This document shows positions 8,131-16,461 of a stretch of 27,590 bases of DNA, piece after piece. A program made the position numbers and the translations under genes. Positions within the stretch are counted from its first letter, which is position 1, and each line of letters starts with the position of its first letter. The notes beneath the pieces were generated by a model, which worked only from the letters and a program-made list of their open reading frames with translations, ran no database searches and was not told the origin of the DNA. The stretch is from Symbiodinium natans (taxonomy: Eukaryota; Sar; Dinophyceae; Suessiales; Symbiodiniaceae). The stretch lies in NCBI GenBank assembly GCA_905221605.1, contig CAJNDS010002471.1, forward strand, positions 315,001 to 342,590, written 5' to 3'.

Positions 8131-8635
8131 CTTTGCATCCAAAACGGTGCCCATCATGCCATCGTTTGCCTTCGAATTCGTGAAATATAAGCTTTTCCCG
8201 AAGCTGTTGCTTGAGGCTTGGGCAAGGATTGGGTTGCATGGTACTGAAAGTTGCTGTGATAAAGGTGGCAGTGAGTTTCCACGGTTCTCGAGGTGCCGAA
8301 AGCCCGCGAAGTGCTTCGACTGGGGTTTCGGGGTTCAGGGTTCTGTCATGCTACCTCAAGCCACTCTTGCTTCCGCTGCAGAGCATTTAGAGTAGGTGTA
8401 GAGCTGACTTTTCGATGCCCCAAGTGTGCCCGTCAAGGCCCTCGACCGAAAAATCCGAATTCAAGCCAAACACTCTAATTAAACCCTCGGTATTGAATTA
8501 TGAACCCAAAAATCGAAGAAGCGCCTGCCGCTTGAACTTGATGGGCACGCGGCGCGAACCACTCGGCAAGCGGACCACGTCCCCGCACTGCCTCAAGAGT
8601 ATCATCCGCATCCCATTTCGATTGCTGGACTTTTA
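8131..8635. other. Non-telomeric stretch, no supportable gene
   Basis: Two + frames overlap (8147-8395 and 8415-8672). Possible 3' splice sites such as TTCCGCTGCAG (8380) are present. The second frame runs into the family 1 element, so at least that end is not coding. No domain was recognised. Confidence 0.35.
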
Positions 8636-8739
8636 TCTCAGTTGTCCAGTACCTAGGGGTTTTAAAGTTTAACCTTTGGGAATATAAGGGGAATATATAA
8701 ACCCAAAAACGTTAAAGGTTACCTACTCTACTACTAAGT
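8636..8739. mobile_element. MITE-like family 1, copy 2
   Basis: A full-length copy with the left block CTCAGTTGTCCAGTACC. Small changes (AAAGTTTAACC and AAAAACGTTAAAGG) weaken its inner palindrome relative to the copies at 10238 and 20908. Right end: CCTACTCTACTACTAAG. Confidence 0.9.
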
Positions 8740-8907
8740 TATACCAAAAACTGTTCCAGGACATGGCAGTGTCTTGTACGGACAAAGGACAAAGGGCACA
8801 TGAGCCCAAGGTCTTCTCCGCCTGAATGCAGGATTGCACGGTTTTTACCACCTCTCACGTGCCAGGTCCTACAGTAAAAATCGACTGTGCCCTTGTGTAG
8901 TGAGTAT

Positions 8908-8933
8908 CCCTAAACCCTAAACCCTAAACCCTA
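8908..8933 (-). repeat. CCCTAAA tract, about 4 units
   Basis: A clean short array. Confidence 0.9.
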
Positions 8934-9005
8934 TGGTGCTCAAGCCCCACATTGAAGGCTCCGTTCAAAGAGCCATCCCTAGGAGTGAACTCCAAGCTCT
9001 GTGTC

Positions 9006-9044
9006 AAACCCTAAACCCTAAACCCTAAACCCTAAACCCTAAAC
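9006..9044 (-). repeat. CCCTAAA tract, about 5.5 units
   Basis: A clean array ending in poly-A, separated by about 72 bp from the previous tract in the same orientation. Confidence 0.92.
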
Positions 9045-9122
9045 AAAAAACCTGTGGGATGGCGTGTCAAGGGCGCTGCCACATGCGTCTCAGAAGAAGG
9101 CTCGGAGCTTAATCCGTGTTCC

Positions 9123-9196
9123 CCTAGGAAGAAAAAAGGATCCTTTTTGTTTATATATAAGAAAGCCCATAACCCAAAAAGTAAAAGGGATCCCTA
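9123..9196. mobile_element. Short foldback element
   Basis: AAAAAAGGATCCTTTTTG near the left pairs with AAAAAGTAAAAGGGATCCC at the right, around an AT-rich centre. The layout (CCCAAAAAG right arm, TATATAA loop) resembles family 1 and the foldback at 10771, so it may be a distant member of the same group. Confidence 0.55.
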
Positions 9197-9396
9197 ACAC
9201 TGATCTAGCTTAGAGGTTTGGGATGTTTTTGGGCTCTTGTAAAGACAGGGCACCCTGCTACGTTCTGAGGCAGGTTTCGGATGGTGTGTCGAGCCCGGCA
9301 TGTTTGACTGTGGTGAACCCCCGAACGCTCACATCACCCGTCAAAGGGCGGTGAAGGCTCGACTCCTCCAACTTCAACTCGACAGCCGCAACTATG

Positions 9397-9600
9397 GCAA
9401 TGACTTCGGAAGTTTCCCTTTTACTAACAGCCCTTCATAGGAATAATCATATGGATGCTATATTCCCTCTAAAGGACTGTTAGATGCTATATTCCCAAAA
9501 AAAGGACTGCTAGATGCTATATTCCCTCTAAAGGACTGTTAGATGCTATATTCCCTCTAAAGGACTGTTAGTAAAAGGGGGAACATCCCAAGCAATGACT
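9397..9600. mobile_element. MITE family 6, copy 2, with 9-bp target duplication
   Basis: The element spans 9406-9591 and is flanked by an exact 9-bp direct repeat GCAATGACT at 9397-9405 and 9592-9600. The terminal inverted repeats share TTTTACTAACAG; the right end, read inward, is TTGGGATGTTCCCCC. The interior (9454-9571) is an array of four units of 29-30 bp (GATGCTATATTCCC..AAAGGACTGTTA). A 9-bp duplication is within the range of Mutator-like elements, which is an inference only. There is no coding capacity. Confidence 0.9.
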
Positions 9601-9668
9601 GCCAACCCATGCCAAGCCGCTGCACAACGGTTCCGGGTGGGAGCTCTGCCAAAGTCTGCCAAGATGTA

Positions 9669-9700
9669 AGGGTTTAGGGTTTAGGGTTTAGGGTTTAGGG
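9669..9700 (+). repeat. TTTAGGG tract, about 4.5 units
   Basis: A clean array after GATGTAAGGG. It closes a long interval begun by the C-strand tract at 9006-9044 and containing the family 6 element. Confidence 0.92.
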
Positions 9701-10066
9701 ATGGAGTGCAGTAGGAACCTAAACCCCGAAGTTCCCGAAGAAAATCATCGGTCAAGCCTGCTTCGGATACTGCATGAGGTGGGTTCGGAAGCCCATCGTG
9801 AGATGTGTGTTTTCGAAGCAGTTTCGACTAGGAGAAGCTTAACATCTGCGCTTTGATTGCAGAGGGCTTCAATGCTCCGCAAATCTGGCTGGCCATTTGG
9901 TCCATGCTACATTGCTCGCTTCGGCTTTGCACCAGCTTCGAGGACCCATGTGGAAGACAGTCAAACCCGAGGGTGCTGCTGCGCACATGCTCCAAACATT
10001 CGCTTTTCGCATAGTGAGTCTCGAAGTTTTAATGTGGTGCTGGGGTTCGACCCCTACACCTCAAAG
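9701..10066. other. Non-telomeric stretch, nothing firmly recognised
   Basis: Possible 3' splice sites (TTTGATTGCAG at 9862) precede + frames 9857-10072 and 9897-10079, which overlap and run into the next telomeric tract. No domain was recognised. Confidence 0.35.
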
Positions 10067-10094
10067 CCCTAAACCCTAAACCCTAAACCCTAAG
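10067..10094 (-). repeat. CCCTAAA tract, 4 units
   Basis: A clean short array. Confidence 0.9.
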
Positions 10095-10237
10095 CTCCAA
10101 ACCCTTTGGGCCTTCGACTTTGGGTCGGGTTCCAGTGTCACCGGCAGCTTGCCATCGATGTCGGTGCCCACACTCCACTGTGGGAACTCCAATCGGGCCT
10201 CGGAATTTTCCAGGGTTCTTAAGGGAGGGGGGCTCAT

Positions 10238-10338
10238 CTCAGTTGTCCAGTACCTAGGGGTTTTAAAGGTTAACCTTTGGGAATATAAGGGGAATGTATT
10301 AACCCAAAAAGGTTAAAGGTTACCTACTCTACTACTCA
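10238..10338. mobile_element. MITE-like family 1, copy 3 (101 bp)
   Basis: This is one of the two best-preserved copies. It includes a perfect 14-bp palindrome AAAGGTTAACCTTT (10265-10278) and an internal stem between TAACCTTTGGG (10271-10281) and CCCAAAAAGGTTA (10303-10315). It ends CCTACTCTACTACTCAG. CTCAG at the left and CTGAG (read inward) at the right make a minimal terminal inverted repeat. Confidence 0.92.
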
Positions 10339-10404
10339 GTCATAGGGGATAGGTACCTAGGGAGCCTTAGGGAAGCTTTGGGGGCCTTTGCGAGTAGTTA
10401 CATA

Positions 10405-10424
10405 CCCCCCCCCCCCACCCCCCC
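10405..10424. repeat. Poly-C run with one A
   Basis: About 20 bp of C with one A interruption. Confidence 0.9.
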
Positions 10425-10521
10425 TTTGAAGGCTCTCTGAGACGTGCGGGCCTTTTTGCAGGATCCCTCTAAACGATCTGATCACGAGGCACAAGGAGAT
10501 TGGCCATCATAAAAAAAGGGG

Positions 10522-10612
10522 CCCTAAACCCTAAACCCTAAACCCTAAACCCTAAACCCTAAACCCTAAACCCTAAACCCTAAACCCTAAACCCTAAACC
10601 CTAAACCCTAAG
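10522..10612 (-). repeat. CCCTAAA tract, 13 units
   Basis: A long, almost perfect array immediately after AAAAAAAGGGG. Confidence 0.95.
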
Positions 10613-11001
10613 CCTGGGCTTGGGGCTCTTGAAGGGACCGGGCTCGTAGCGAAGATGGCTCTGGGGGCTTCTGGATTTTGGCGGACCGGTGAAGCCCAAG
10701 GATGCGAACGCGCGACCCCAAACTCAAGCACAGCGCTGCAGAACCGGAAACTTCCTTCTCCAATAACCAAGGGGAAAAAAGGTTAAACTTTAATATTCCT
10801 ACTAAAAAAGGAAACCCAAAAAGTTTAAAGTTCAACTAAAGGCGAAGTAAGGAAATGCCATGTGGGGATGCTATGGGATTTTGAGTCAAACTCTCACATT
10901 CTTTGGGTGTGCAGTCCAATCGACCCGCCTTCAAGATGATCCCAAACCTCCAGAAAACCGAAAGGCATCCAGGCAGACCTTCAAGTTGTTCAAACGTTTT
11001 A
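10613..11001. other. Non-telomeric stretch with one foldback
   Basis: Apart from the foldback at 10771-10835, nothing was recognised. A minus frame (10608-10835) overlaps both the telomeric tract and the foldback and is not credible. Confidence 0.4.
10771..10835. mobile_element. Short foldback element
   Basis: TTAAACTTT (10783-10791) is the exact inverse complement of AAAGTTTAA (10820-10828), around an AT-rich loop with CCTACTAAAAAAGG. It shares the CCCAAAAAG right-arm word with family 1. Confidence 0.55.
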
Positions 11002-11301
11002 AAACCCTAAGCTTTACACTTTAAACCCTACATTCTAAACCTAAACCCTAAACTTTACACTTTAAACCCTACATTCTAAACCCTAAACCCTTTTGGAAAA
11101 ACCTGCCCCCTCAGTGGCCCGTGAAAGGCGCTCCTTGGCGGCGAAGCTCAGCTCGTCCGTCTCGTGCACTTCTGGGAAGCTGGCCTGGCGAAACAGGGTT
11201 TCGGGGTTTGGGGTTTAGGGTTTGGGGTTTAGGGTTTAGGGTTGAGGGTTTGGGGTTTAGGGTTATAGGGTTTAGGGTTTAGGGCTTAGGGTTCAGGGTT
11301 C
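11002..11301. repeat. Telomeric cassette: variant C tract 11002-11091, spacer 11092-11194, variant G tract 11195-11301
   Basis: The left tract is a hybrid: a 41-bp unit (CTTTACACTTTAAACCCTAC plus ATTCTAAAC) occurs at 11012 and again at 11053, joined by CCCTAAA units. The spacer (about 103 bp) has a pyrimidine-rich CCTGCCCCCTCAG|T on its left and AACAGG|GTTTCGGGG on its right; one + frame between them is open and contains ERRSLAAKLSSSVSC, but a minus frame is also open. The right tract mixes TTTAGGG, TTTGGGG and TTGAGGG. Confidence 0.8.
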
Positions 11302-11463
11302 CCTGATCAGGGGACTCTGCCTTGGACACCTAAGGGAGTACTTTTGGGTTTGGGGACCCTCTCTAAGGATTTGTAAGGCAACATCAGGGCCACATTGGGA
11401 GTATGTTAAGGGGTAACCATTTGTTGACCTGAACCGTCCTGAACTATATAAGGTTCTAGATGG

Positions 11464-11701
11464 CCCTAAACCCTAAACCCTAAACCCTAAACCCTAAACC
11501 CTAAACCCTAAACCCTAAACCCTAAACCCTAAACCCTGCAGGCATTGAGCCCAGAACCCTGCTAGGATCAAGGCCGTGAACCTCACAAACTTAGGGCCGC
11601 GTAGGAAGGACCAACTCCAGGGTTTAGGGTTTGGGGTTTGGGGTTTGGGGTTTAGGGTCTAGGGTTTAGGGTTTAGGGTTTAGGGTTTGGGGTTTAGGGT
11701 A
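11464..11701. repeat. Telomeric cassette: CCCTAAA 11464-11536, spacer 11537-11618, TTTAGGG/TTTGGGG 11619-11701
   Basis: The left tract has 10 clean units. The spacer is about 82 bp, entered through CCCTGCAG|G. The right tract holds a homogeneous run of TTTGGGG before reverting to TTTAGGG. Confidence 0.9.
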
Positions 11702-12059
11702 AGGCTTGGTCACATGCTCTGCTTGCGAGCCACGCTTCAATTTCGAGTCTAGGGTGGGGGGTTCTATCCCCAGTCCCCAGCAGAACTCAAGAGACCGAGT
11801 TGCACATGAGATTTCACCATCCTGAACCACACACCCAGACCTCAATGTTGCTCAACCCTCCGTCCAACAATATGTTAAAACCCCCCAGCCTTAAGCTCCA
11901 AAACCAATCAAGCATCATTGAGCCTTGCCCCCCCCCTCCCCCCCGTCCCTCCCTCCCCCCTCCCTCTCTTCCCCCCCTCAAAAAAACGAACCCACGAGTT
12001 ACCTAGGCATAAAATGGGTACCGTTTTTGGTTTCAAGGGGCTCATAAGTTTAAGGGAAA
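11702..12059. other. Non-telomeric stretch with pyrimidine run
   Basis: Nothing coding was recognised. The run at 11927-11979 is almost pure C and T on the + strand. A + frame 11800-12006 translates it as proline and is not credible on that basis. Confidence 0.45.
11927..11979. repeat. C/T-rich low-complexity run
   Basis: About 53 bp of C with scattered T and a single G. Confidence 0.9.
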
Positions 12060-12088
12060 AAACCCTAAACCCTAAACCCTAAACCCTG
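12060..12088 (-). repeat. CCCTAAA tract, 4 units
   Basis: A clean short array, the first of three same-orientation tracts spaced about 90-130 bp apart. Confidence 0.9.
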
Positions 12089-12179
12089 GGGTCCTAGAAG
12101 CTTAGGGTCGCTTGGTGCCTGGTAGACGGACCAGGGATGCTCCAGCTGTGGGTGCTGCTCATCGAGCCTCTTCTTCAAG

Positions 12180-12236
12180 CCTAAACCCTAAACCCTAAAC
12201 CCTAAACCCTAAACCCTAAACCCCAAACCCTAAACC
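12180..12236 (-). repeat. CCCTAAA tract, 8 units
   Basis: Contains one CCCCAAA variant near the right end. Confidence 0.92.
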
Positions 12237-12363
12237 GATCGGCAGGTGTAGATACTCTGCATCGCGACCCTGGCTTTCCGGCTCGAAGGCTCCCCGGGTG
12301 TACTTGAGGTTCACAAACTGCGATCCTCCCTGAAAACCCAACTGGCTGGTTGCTTTTCGAAGC

Positions 12364-12413
12364 AAACCCTAAACCCTAAACCCTAAACCCTAAACCCTAA
12401 ACCCTAAACCCTT
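12364..12413 (-). repeat. CCCTAAA tract, 7 units
   Basis: A clean array. Confidence 0.93.
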
Positions 12414-12641
12414 TCATTCTCCCAACTCCCACTTCTTAGTCGAATCTTCGTGATTTACATCGGACCGCTTTCTCTCTTCTCCCAAAGTCCTTAGCCCTCA
12501 GCAGCTTTGAATGCCTTTCCTAGACGTCCCAGTCCCAGCCTTCAAACGCTGTAGCCCAAAAAAAGCTCCGATTTTAGGGGACGGAATAATTGCTAGTAGT
12601 GCTCCTTTCATGGTCCCTACATGAATATACTAAACCCTCAA

Positions 12642-12742
12642 CTTACTGGCCCAAAAACCCGGGAAATAAAAGTTGAAACTTTCAGAATAAACTACCTTAT
12701 AAGAAGCCCAAAAGTTGAAAAGTTGGGTTTTGAGCCAGTAAG
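12642..12742. mobile_element. MITE family 5, copy 1 (101 bp)
   Basis: Terminal inverted repeats of about 20 bp read CTTACTGGCCCAAAAACCC inward from the left and CTTACTGGCTCAAAACCC inward from the right. The interior includes AAAAGTTGAAACTTT and TTATAAGAAG. TCAA stands immediately left of the element and again immediately right, a possible 4-bp target duplication. It differs from the copy at 14861 at only three positions by my count. Confidence 0.92.
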
Positions 12743-12858
12743 TCAAAACCCTATTCTACCCACCCAAACCCCGAACCTTAGTAATGAGCTCCAAGTTTCT
12801 GCATCTCTAGAGTCAGCGTGTAGCTGGGAATCGGCTCTCCTCAAGCGTGCTCACTTCG

Positions 12859-12893
12859 TTTAGGGTTTAGGGTTTAGGGTTTAGGGTTTTTAG
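12859..12893 (+). repeat. TTTAGGG tract, about 4.5 units
   Basis: A clean array after TTCG, ending in TTTTTAGG. Confidence 0.92.
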
Positions 12894-13305
12894 GCTTCGG
12901 GAAACTAGCAAGCCCTACTGAGACGCGGGGCATGGGGATGGAGAGGATTAAACATGTGTGGCAAGATAGTTGGGCAGGACTAAGGCGTGACTAAGGCTCA
13001 CAATACCACCCTTATGATTCAGACGTCAGTTTAACTGGAGCTTCAAGTGACTTTGGGCGTCAGCATCCCGGACCGGCAAGCAGGCTGACAACACAAAAGA
13101 AGGGTTCTTGAAACATTGAGGCCCGGAGATTTTCTTTGGGGTTCTGGGGCTTACGCTAGGGTGCTTTCAACCCTTGACCTAGAACTGGGTTTGGCTCAGG
13201 GCTCAAACCTGCTCGTGAGGCCTCAACCCTATCTGAGTCACTCTCAGGAAACCGTCGCGTACCGAACTTAAAGGCTAAACAGGGGCGGAGCAAAGGAGTT
13301 TGCGG
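12894..13305. other. Non-telomeric stretch, nothing recognised
   Basis: Mixed-composition DNA with no long frame, no foldback and no tandem repeat that I can see. Confidence 0.5.
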
Positions 13306-13466
13306 CCCTAAACCCTAAACCCTAAACCCTAAACCTTAGATGAGTCTGAGCCCTCCCCCCCCCCCCTCGTCCTGGCCGAAGCCGCTCGTGGCGCATGCCT
13401 TTGAAAGGCAGCCTGGACATCTAAGGGTTTAGGGTTTAGGGTTTAGGGTTTGGGGTTTAGGGTTTA
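13306..13466. repeat. Telomeric cassette: CCCTAAA 13306-13337, spacer 13338-13423, TTTAGGG 13424-13466
   Basis: The spacer is about 86 bp and contains a poly-C run (13355-13366) next to its left tract, a pyrimidine-rich arrangement like that before a 3' splice site. The right tract has one TTTGGGG unit. Confidence 0.87.
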
Positions 13467-14212
13467 CTCTAGGTTGGGAGGGCGACCATGAACCTTGATC
13501 CCCCCAAGAGCGGGTGTTGCACAGGAGTTTCGCGTCACGAAGGAAGGAAACGGTCTGAGCTGCAGTGGATACAGCGAAGGAAACGCGCATCAAGGCATGT
13601 TGAGTTTCCACAAACGTCAAACCATGAGCTCGCAGTTTTGCTCAAGAGGGTTGACGTTTGAGAGGCAACTGCCTCGCTGCGCACCGATACTTTAGAAGGT
13701 GTTGAACGTCGGCAGGACCTGCAAAAACAAAACGGAGGCCTTTTGCCGAGGAATTCTGGGAAAAGAAACGCGTGGGATGACATTGGGTCCGATGGCCAGC
13801 CGCCCTTTTGCCGATCTCCGTGCCGTGGGCACAGCAGCTTAATCTCACTGTTTTCAGACCCAGTTATCAGTGGGTCACTGGGTCATCGCTGCACAAAAAA
13901 CATCTGAATGCTTGGCATCGTCATTTCGGTCGCCTGCTCCATGGGGCAGTGGCAACAACAAGCAAGCTTGGCTCCGAAGATCTTAAGTGTGCCACCAGAG
14001 CAGGGTATGCACTGCCTTGATGTTGCACGCCGTGATTCAGAAGTTCTGAAAGCTCGAGAAAGCCATAGTGGAAGTATGGGTCGATGCGTACATGCACTTG
14101 TGCTCAAAGAGCATCGGGCTTCGGCAGGAAGGGCACACGGAGTACACCAAAGGGTCTAGCATGAATGTGAGCGCTCATGTCAACATGCCTGAACAGCAGG
14201 CAGCAGCACCAG
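13467..14212. other. Non-telomeric stretch with conflicting frames
   Basis: Seven overlapping frames of 63-83 codons lie on both strands between 13429 and 14159. Their density shows only that this stretch is GC-balanced and poor in stops. None carries a recognised motif. A short repeat CAGTGGGTCACTGGGTC lies near 13868-13884. No mobile element was seen. Confidence 0.35.
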
Positions 14213-14471
14213 CCCTAAACCCTAAACCCTAAACCCTAAACAGCTCGTCATTTTCACAGTCGTTCAGGGCAAAATCTGAACACCAAGCAGCCTGGCACCT
14301 TCAGCACCCAAAGCCATGTTCGCTTGCAAAAACCCGCCCTCAAAATTGAGGAGCTCAGGGAGGGCAGGGCTAAGGCGACTCATAATGGTTTAGGGTTTAG
14401 GGTTTAGGGTTTAGGGTTTAATTAGGGTTGAGGGCTAAGGCGACTCATAATGGTTTAGGGTTTAGGGTTTC
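14213..14471. repeat. Telomeric cassette: CCCTAAA 14213-14240, spacer 14241-14388, duplicated TTTAGGG 14389-14471
   Basis: The spacer is about 148 bp. The right end is tandemly duplicated: AGGGCTAAGGCGACTCATAA plus TGG and the telomeric tract begins at 14366 and again at 14431, a period of 65 bp. Confidence 0.87.
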
Positions 14472-14565
14472 ATACTTCTTTCATTAAACAAATTGCACAT
14501 GGGGACCGACCTGCTCATACGGAGAAGGTGCTGGCCTTAACGGTATAAATTTGCAAGGTCTAGGC

Positions 14566-14595
14566 CCCTAACCCTCAACCCTAAAACCCCCTAAA
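14566..14595 (-). repeat. Degenerate CCCTAAA-like tract
   Basis: Four irregular units (CCCTAAC, CCCTCAA, CCCTAAAA, CCCCCTAAA) precede a family 3 element. Confidence 0.6.
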
Positions 14596-14600
14596 CTATA

Positions 14601-14701
14601 CTCCCCTTAGAACCTTCATAAAAAACAATAGGTTTAGTTACTATCCTCTTGGGCTTTATATACACACAAACAAATAATTCCCAAGGGGGATAAAATAAAC
14701 T
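14601..14701. mobile_element. MITE-like family 3, copy 1
   Basis: It starts CTCCCCTTAGAACCTT and carries an internal inverted pair TATCCTCTTGGG / CCCAAGGGGGATA around an AT-rich loop. It ends ATAAAATAAA, directly followed by a CCCTAAA tract. Related copies are at 16008 and 21792. It is non-coding. Confidence 0.85.
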
Positions 14702-14757
14702 CCCTAAACCCTAAACCCTAAACCCTAAACCCTAAACCCTAAACCCTAAACCCTAAA
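14702..14757 (-). repeat. CCCTAAA tract, 8 units
   Basis: A clean array that abuts the right end of the family 3 element. Confidence 0.94.
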
Positions 14758-14860
14758 CTCCATGGCCCGGTTTCCACAGCAGGTCCCTTATAGGGCCAGG
14801 CCTCAGGAAGGTGCCTTTTCTCATCACGAGATACCTTGGCCGGCGCAGGGGCACTACATT

Positions 14861-14961
14861 CTTACTGGCCCAAAAACCCAGGAAATAAAAGTTGAAACTT
14901 TCAGAATGAACTACCTTATAAGAAGCCCAAAAGTTGAACAGTTGGGTTTTGAGCCAGTAAG
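14861..14961. mobile_element. MITE family 5, copy 2 (101 bp)
   Basis: Same length and terminal inverted repeats as the copy at 12642, with three substitutions by my count, which indicates recent spread. The flanks ACATT and CCATT could be a decayed 5-bp target duplication, but this is weak. Confidence 0.92.
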
Positions 14962-15130
14962 CCATTAAACACTTGAAGCCTGAACCCTTTTGCAGCAAGC
15001 TTGCGTGAGTCCTCGCCTGGATTAGTCTATCACTCTCCGAGCTGACGCCCTAAACCCAAGACCCTACATGCAAAGGACCCATCCCTGAATCATTTCCTGA
15101 GTCCTGGATCGTGGGCTTCAAGAAAAGCAA

Positions 15131-15333
15131 CAAACCCCAAACCCCAAACCCCAAACCCTAAACCCTAAACCCTAAAAGGTTTTCGGGGGGCCGGGGGGGG
15201 GCATCCATCCCACCTGCAGAGTGAAGGTTAACGACCCCCGAGCCACTGTTCCGAGGCGATCTCGAATCGTGAAACCTATTTAGGGTTTAGGGTTTAGGGT
15301 TTGGGGTTTAAGGTTTAGGGTTTAGGGTTTAGG
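15131..15333. repeat. Telomeric cassette: CCCCAAA/CCCTAAA 15131-15177, spacer 15178-15278, TTTAGGG 15279-15333
   Basis: The left tract starts with three CCCCAAA units and ends with CCCTAAA. The spacer is about 101 bp with a G-rich start (15186-15199). The right tract has one TTTGGGG and one TTTAAGG unit. Confidence 0.87.
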
Positions 15334-15450
15334 TACTGCACGCCTAAGACCCGAAATTCCTGAACCCAATACCCCGGCCCATGGTTTCATGCCAGCGACG
15401 TTTCGCCGCCGCGGCCTGGTTTCAGCTCGCAGCCCTCCCCCACGGCCTTT

Positions 15451-15490
15451 TGGGTTTAGGGTTTAGGGTTTAGGGTTTAGGGTTTAGGGT
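15451..15490 (+). repeat. TTTAGGG tract, 5.5 units
   Basis: A clean array in the same orientation as the previous tract, about 117 bp downstream. Confidence 0.93.
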
Positions 15491-16007
15491 GGAGCAGAGT
15501 TTTAGAGCTGGAGGTTTAAGCAGTTCATAAGGCTTGGACTGCGAGGGGCTCTTCATACATATTCAAATTGCTTGCCGTCTTCAATTCCGCACTAAGCAAA
15601 GTCACAACTATACAGGACCAGATGACGCGCTTATATATATATATATGTATATATGTATATATACAATATACACACACACAGTCCATGAGTGTCAACGTTG
15701 CGTCATTGACAGGTTTCTCGGTCCCAGGTTCGCGCGCTCAATACACCGCACAGATGGATCCGGTCTCGCGCTGAAGGCTTTGAGTTCAGACGTTGGAATG
15801 CAGCGGGCACGGTTACGAGTTAAACGGCCGTGTCTTACTCTTAAGAGGGCCAGCAACTATGCAGCACGGACACAACATGGCATGAGCACCGTCTACATGA
15901 CCATGAAGCAAGTTTGGGAGGCTCCTCGTCCAACCAGCCCTATGAAAATCCGTCGTGTTTGGGATCCACCTCAACCACATCGAAGCACTGCAAGGGCAAG
16001 AACTCTA
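15491..16007. other. Non-telomeric stretch with the longest ordinary + frame
   Basis: A + frame of 163 codons (15534-16025) covers most of it. It translates a TA/CA microsatellite into IYIYMYICIYT and its end lies inside the family 3 element, so I do not call it a gene. One open frame of this length is expected by chance in a window of this size. Confidence 0.35.
15632..15680. repeat. TA/TG/CA microsatellite
   Basis: TATATATATATATGTATATA is followed by a short ACACACAC run. Confidence 0.9.
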
Positions 16008-16092
16008 CTCCCCTTAGAACCTTAATGAAAATAATATTCTTAATATCCTCTTGGATTGTATATAAATAGAAACAAAAAATGATTCCCCAGGA
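16008..16092. mobile_element. MITE-like family 3, copy 2
   Basis: It shares CTCCCCTTAGAACCTTAAT and ATATCCTCTTGG with the copies at 14601 and 21792. The right part (GATTCCCCAGGAT) is diverged and its end uncertain. Confidence 0.75.
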
Positions 16093-16430
16093 TCGGTTCT
16101 TAGGTCATGGTACTACCCTACGTCCCACGCGCCTCGACGCCGGTCGGCAGCTGGCCAGTGGTAAAATCGAATTCCTGGAGTCTAGAAGCAGCAGCCTTTG
16201 CTTAGGAGGGCCCTTAAAGCAACCCGAAAAAGAGATTCCTACATAGGACACCTCTTTTCCCTAACACCCCCATATAAGAGAAAAACTCAGATGTCCCAAG
16301 GGCCGGCCTAGTTGCTGAAGTACAAACTCGCAAAGGGCCAGGCTTTTGGTTGATTGGGCTGGTAGGCTCGCAGCTCTCTGCTTTGAAAGCAGGAAACGCA
16401 CGCCGATGCTCCCTGAAGTACATGCCTGGG

Positions 16431-16461
16431 GGGTTTAGGGTTTAGGGTTTAGGGTTTAGGG
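16431..16461 (+). repeat. TTTAGGG tract, 4 units
   Basis: A clean array preceded by CTGGGGGG. Confidence 0.92.

Noticed and set aside
10038-10060. tRNA B-box-like GGTTCGACCCC
   Set aside because: The surrounding bases make a GGGG/CCCC hairpin with a 5-nt loop, not a T-arm, and no A-box, anticodon arm or acceptor stem fits.
12621-14968. Two + frames sharing a long similar peptide, suggesting a protein family
   Set aside because: The shared part is the translation of the two family 5 MITE copies (12642-12742 and 14861-14961).
15534-16025. 163-codon + frame as a gene
   Set aside because: It translates a TA/CA microsatellite, ends inside a family 3 element, has no recognised domain, and one frame of this length is expected by chance.
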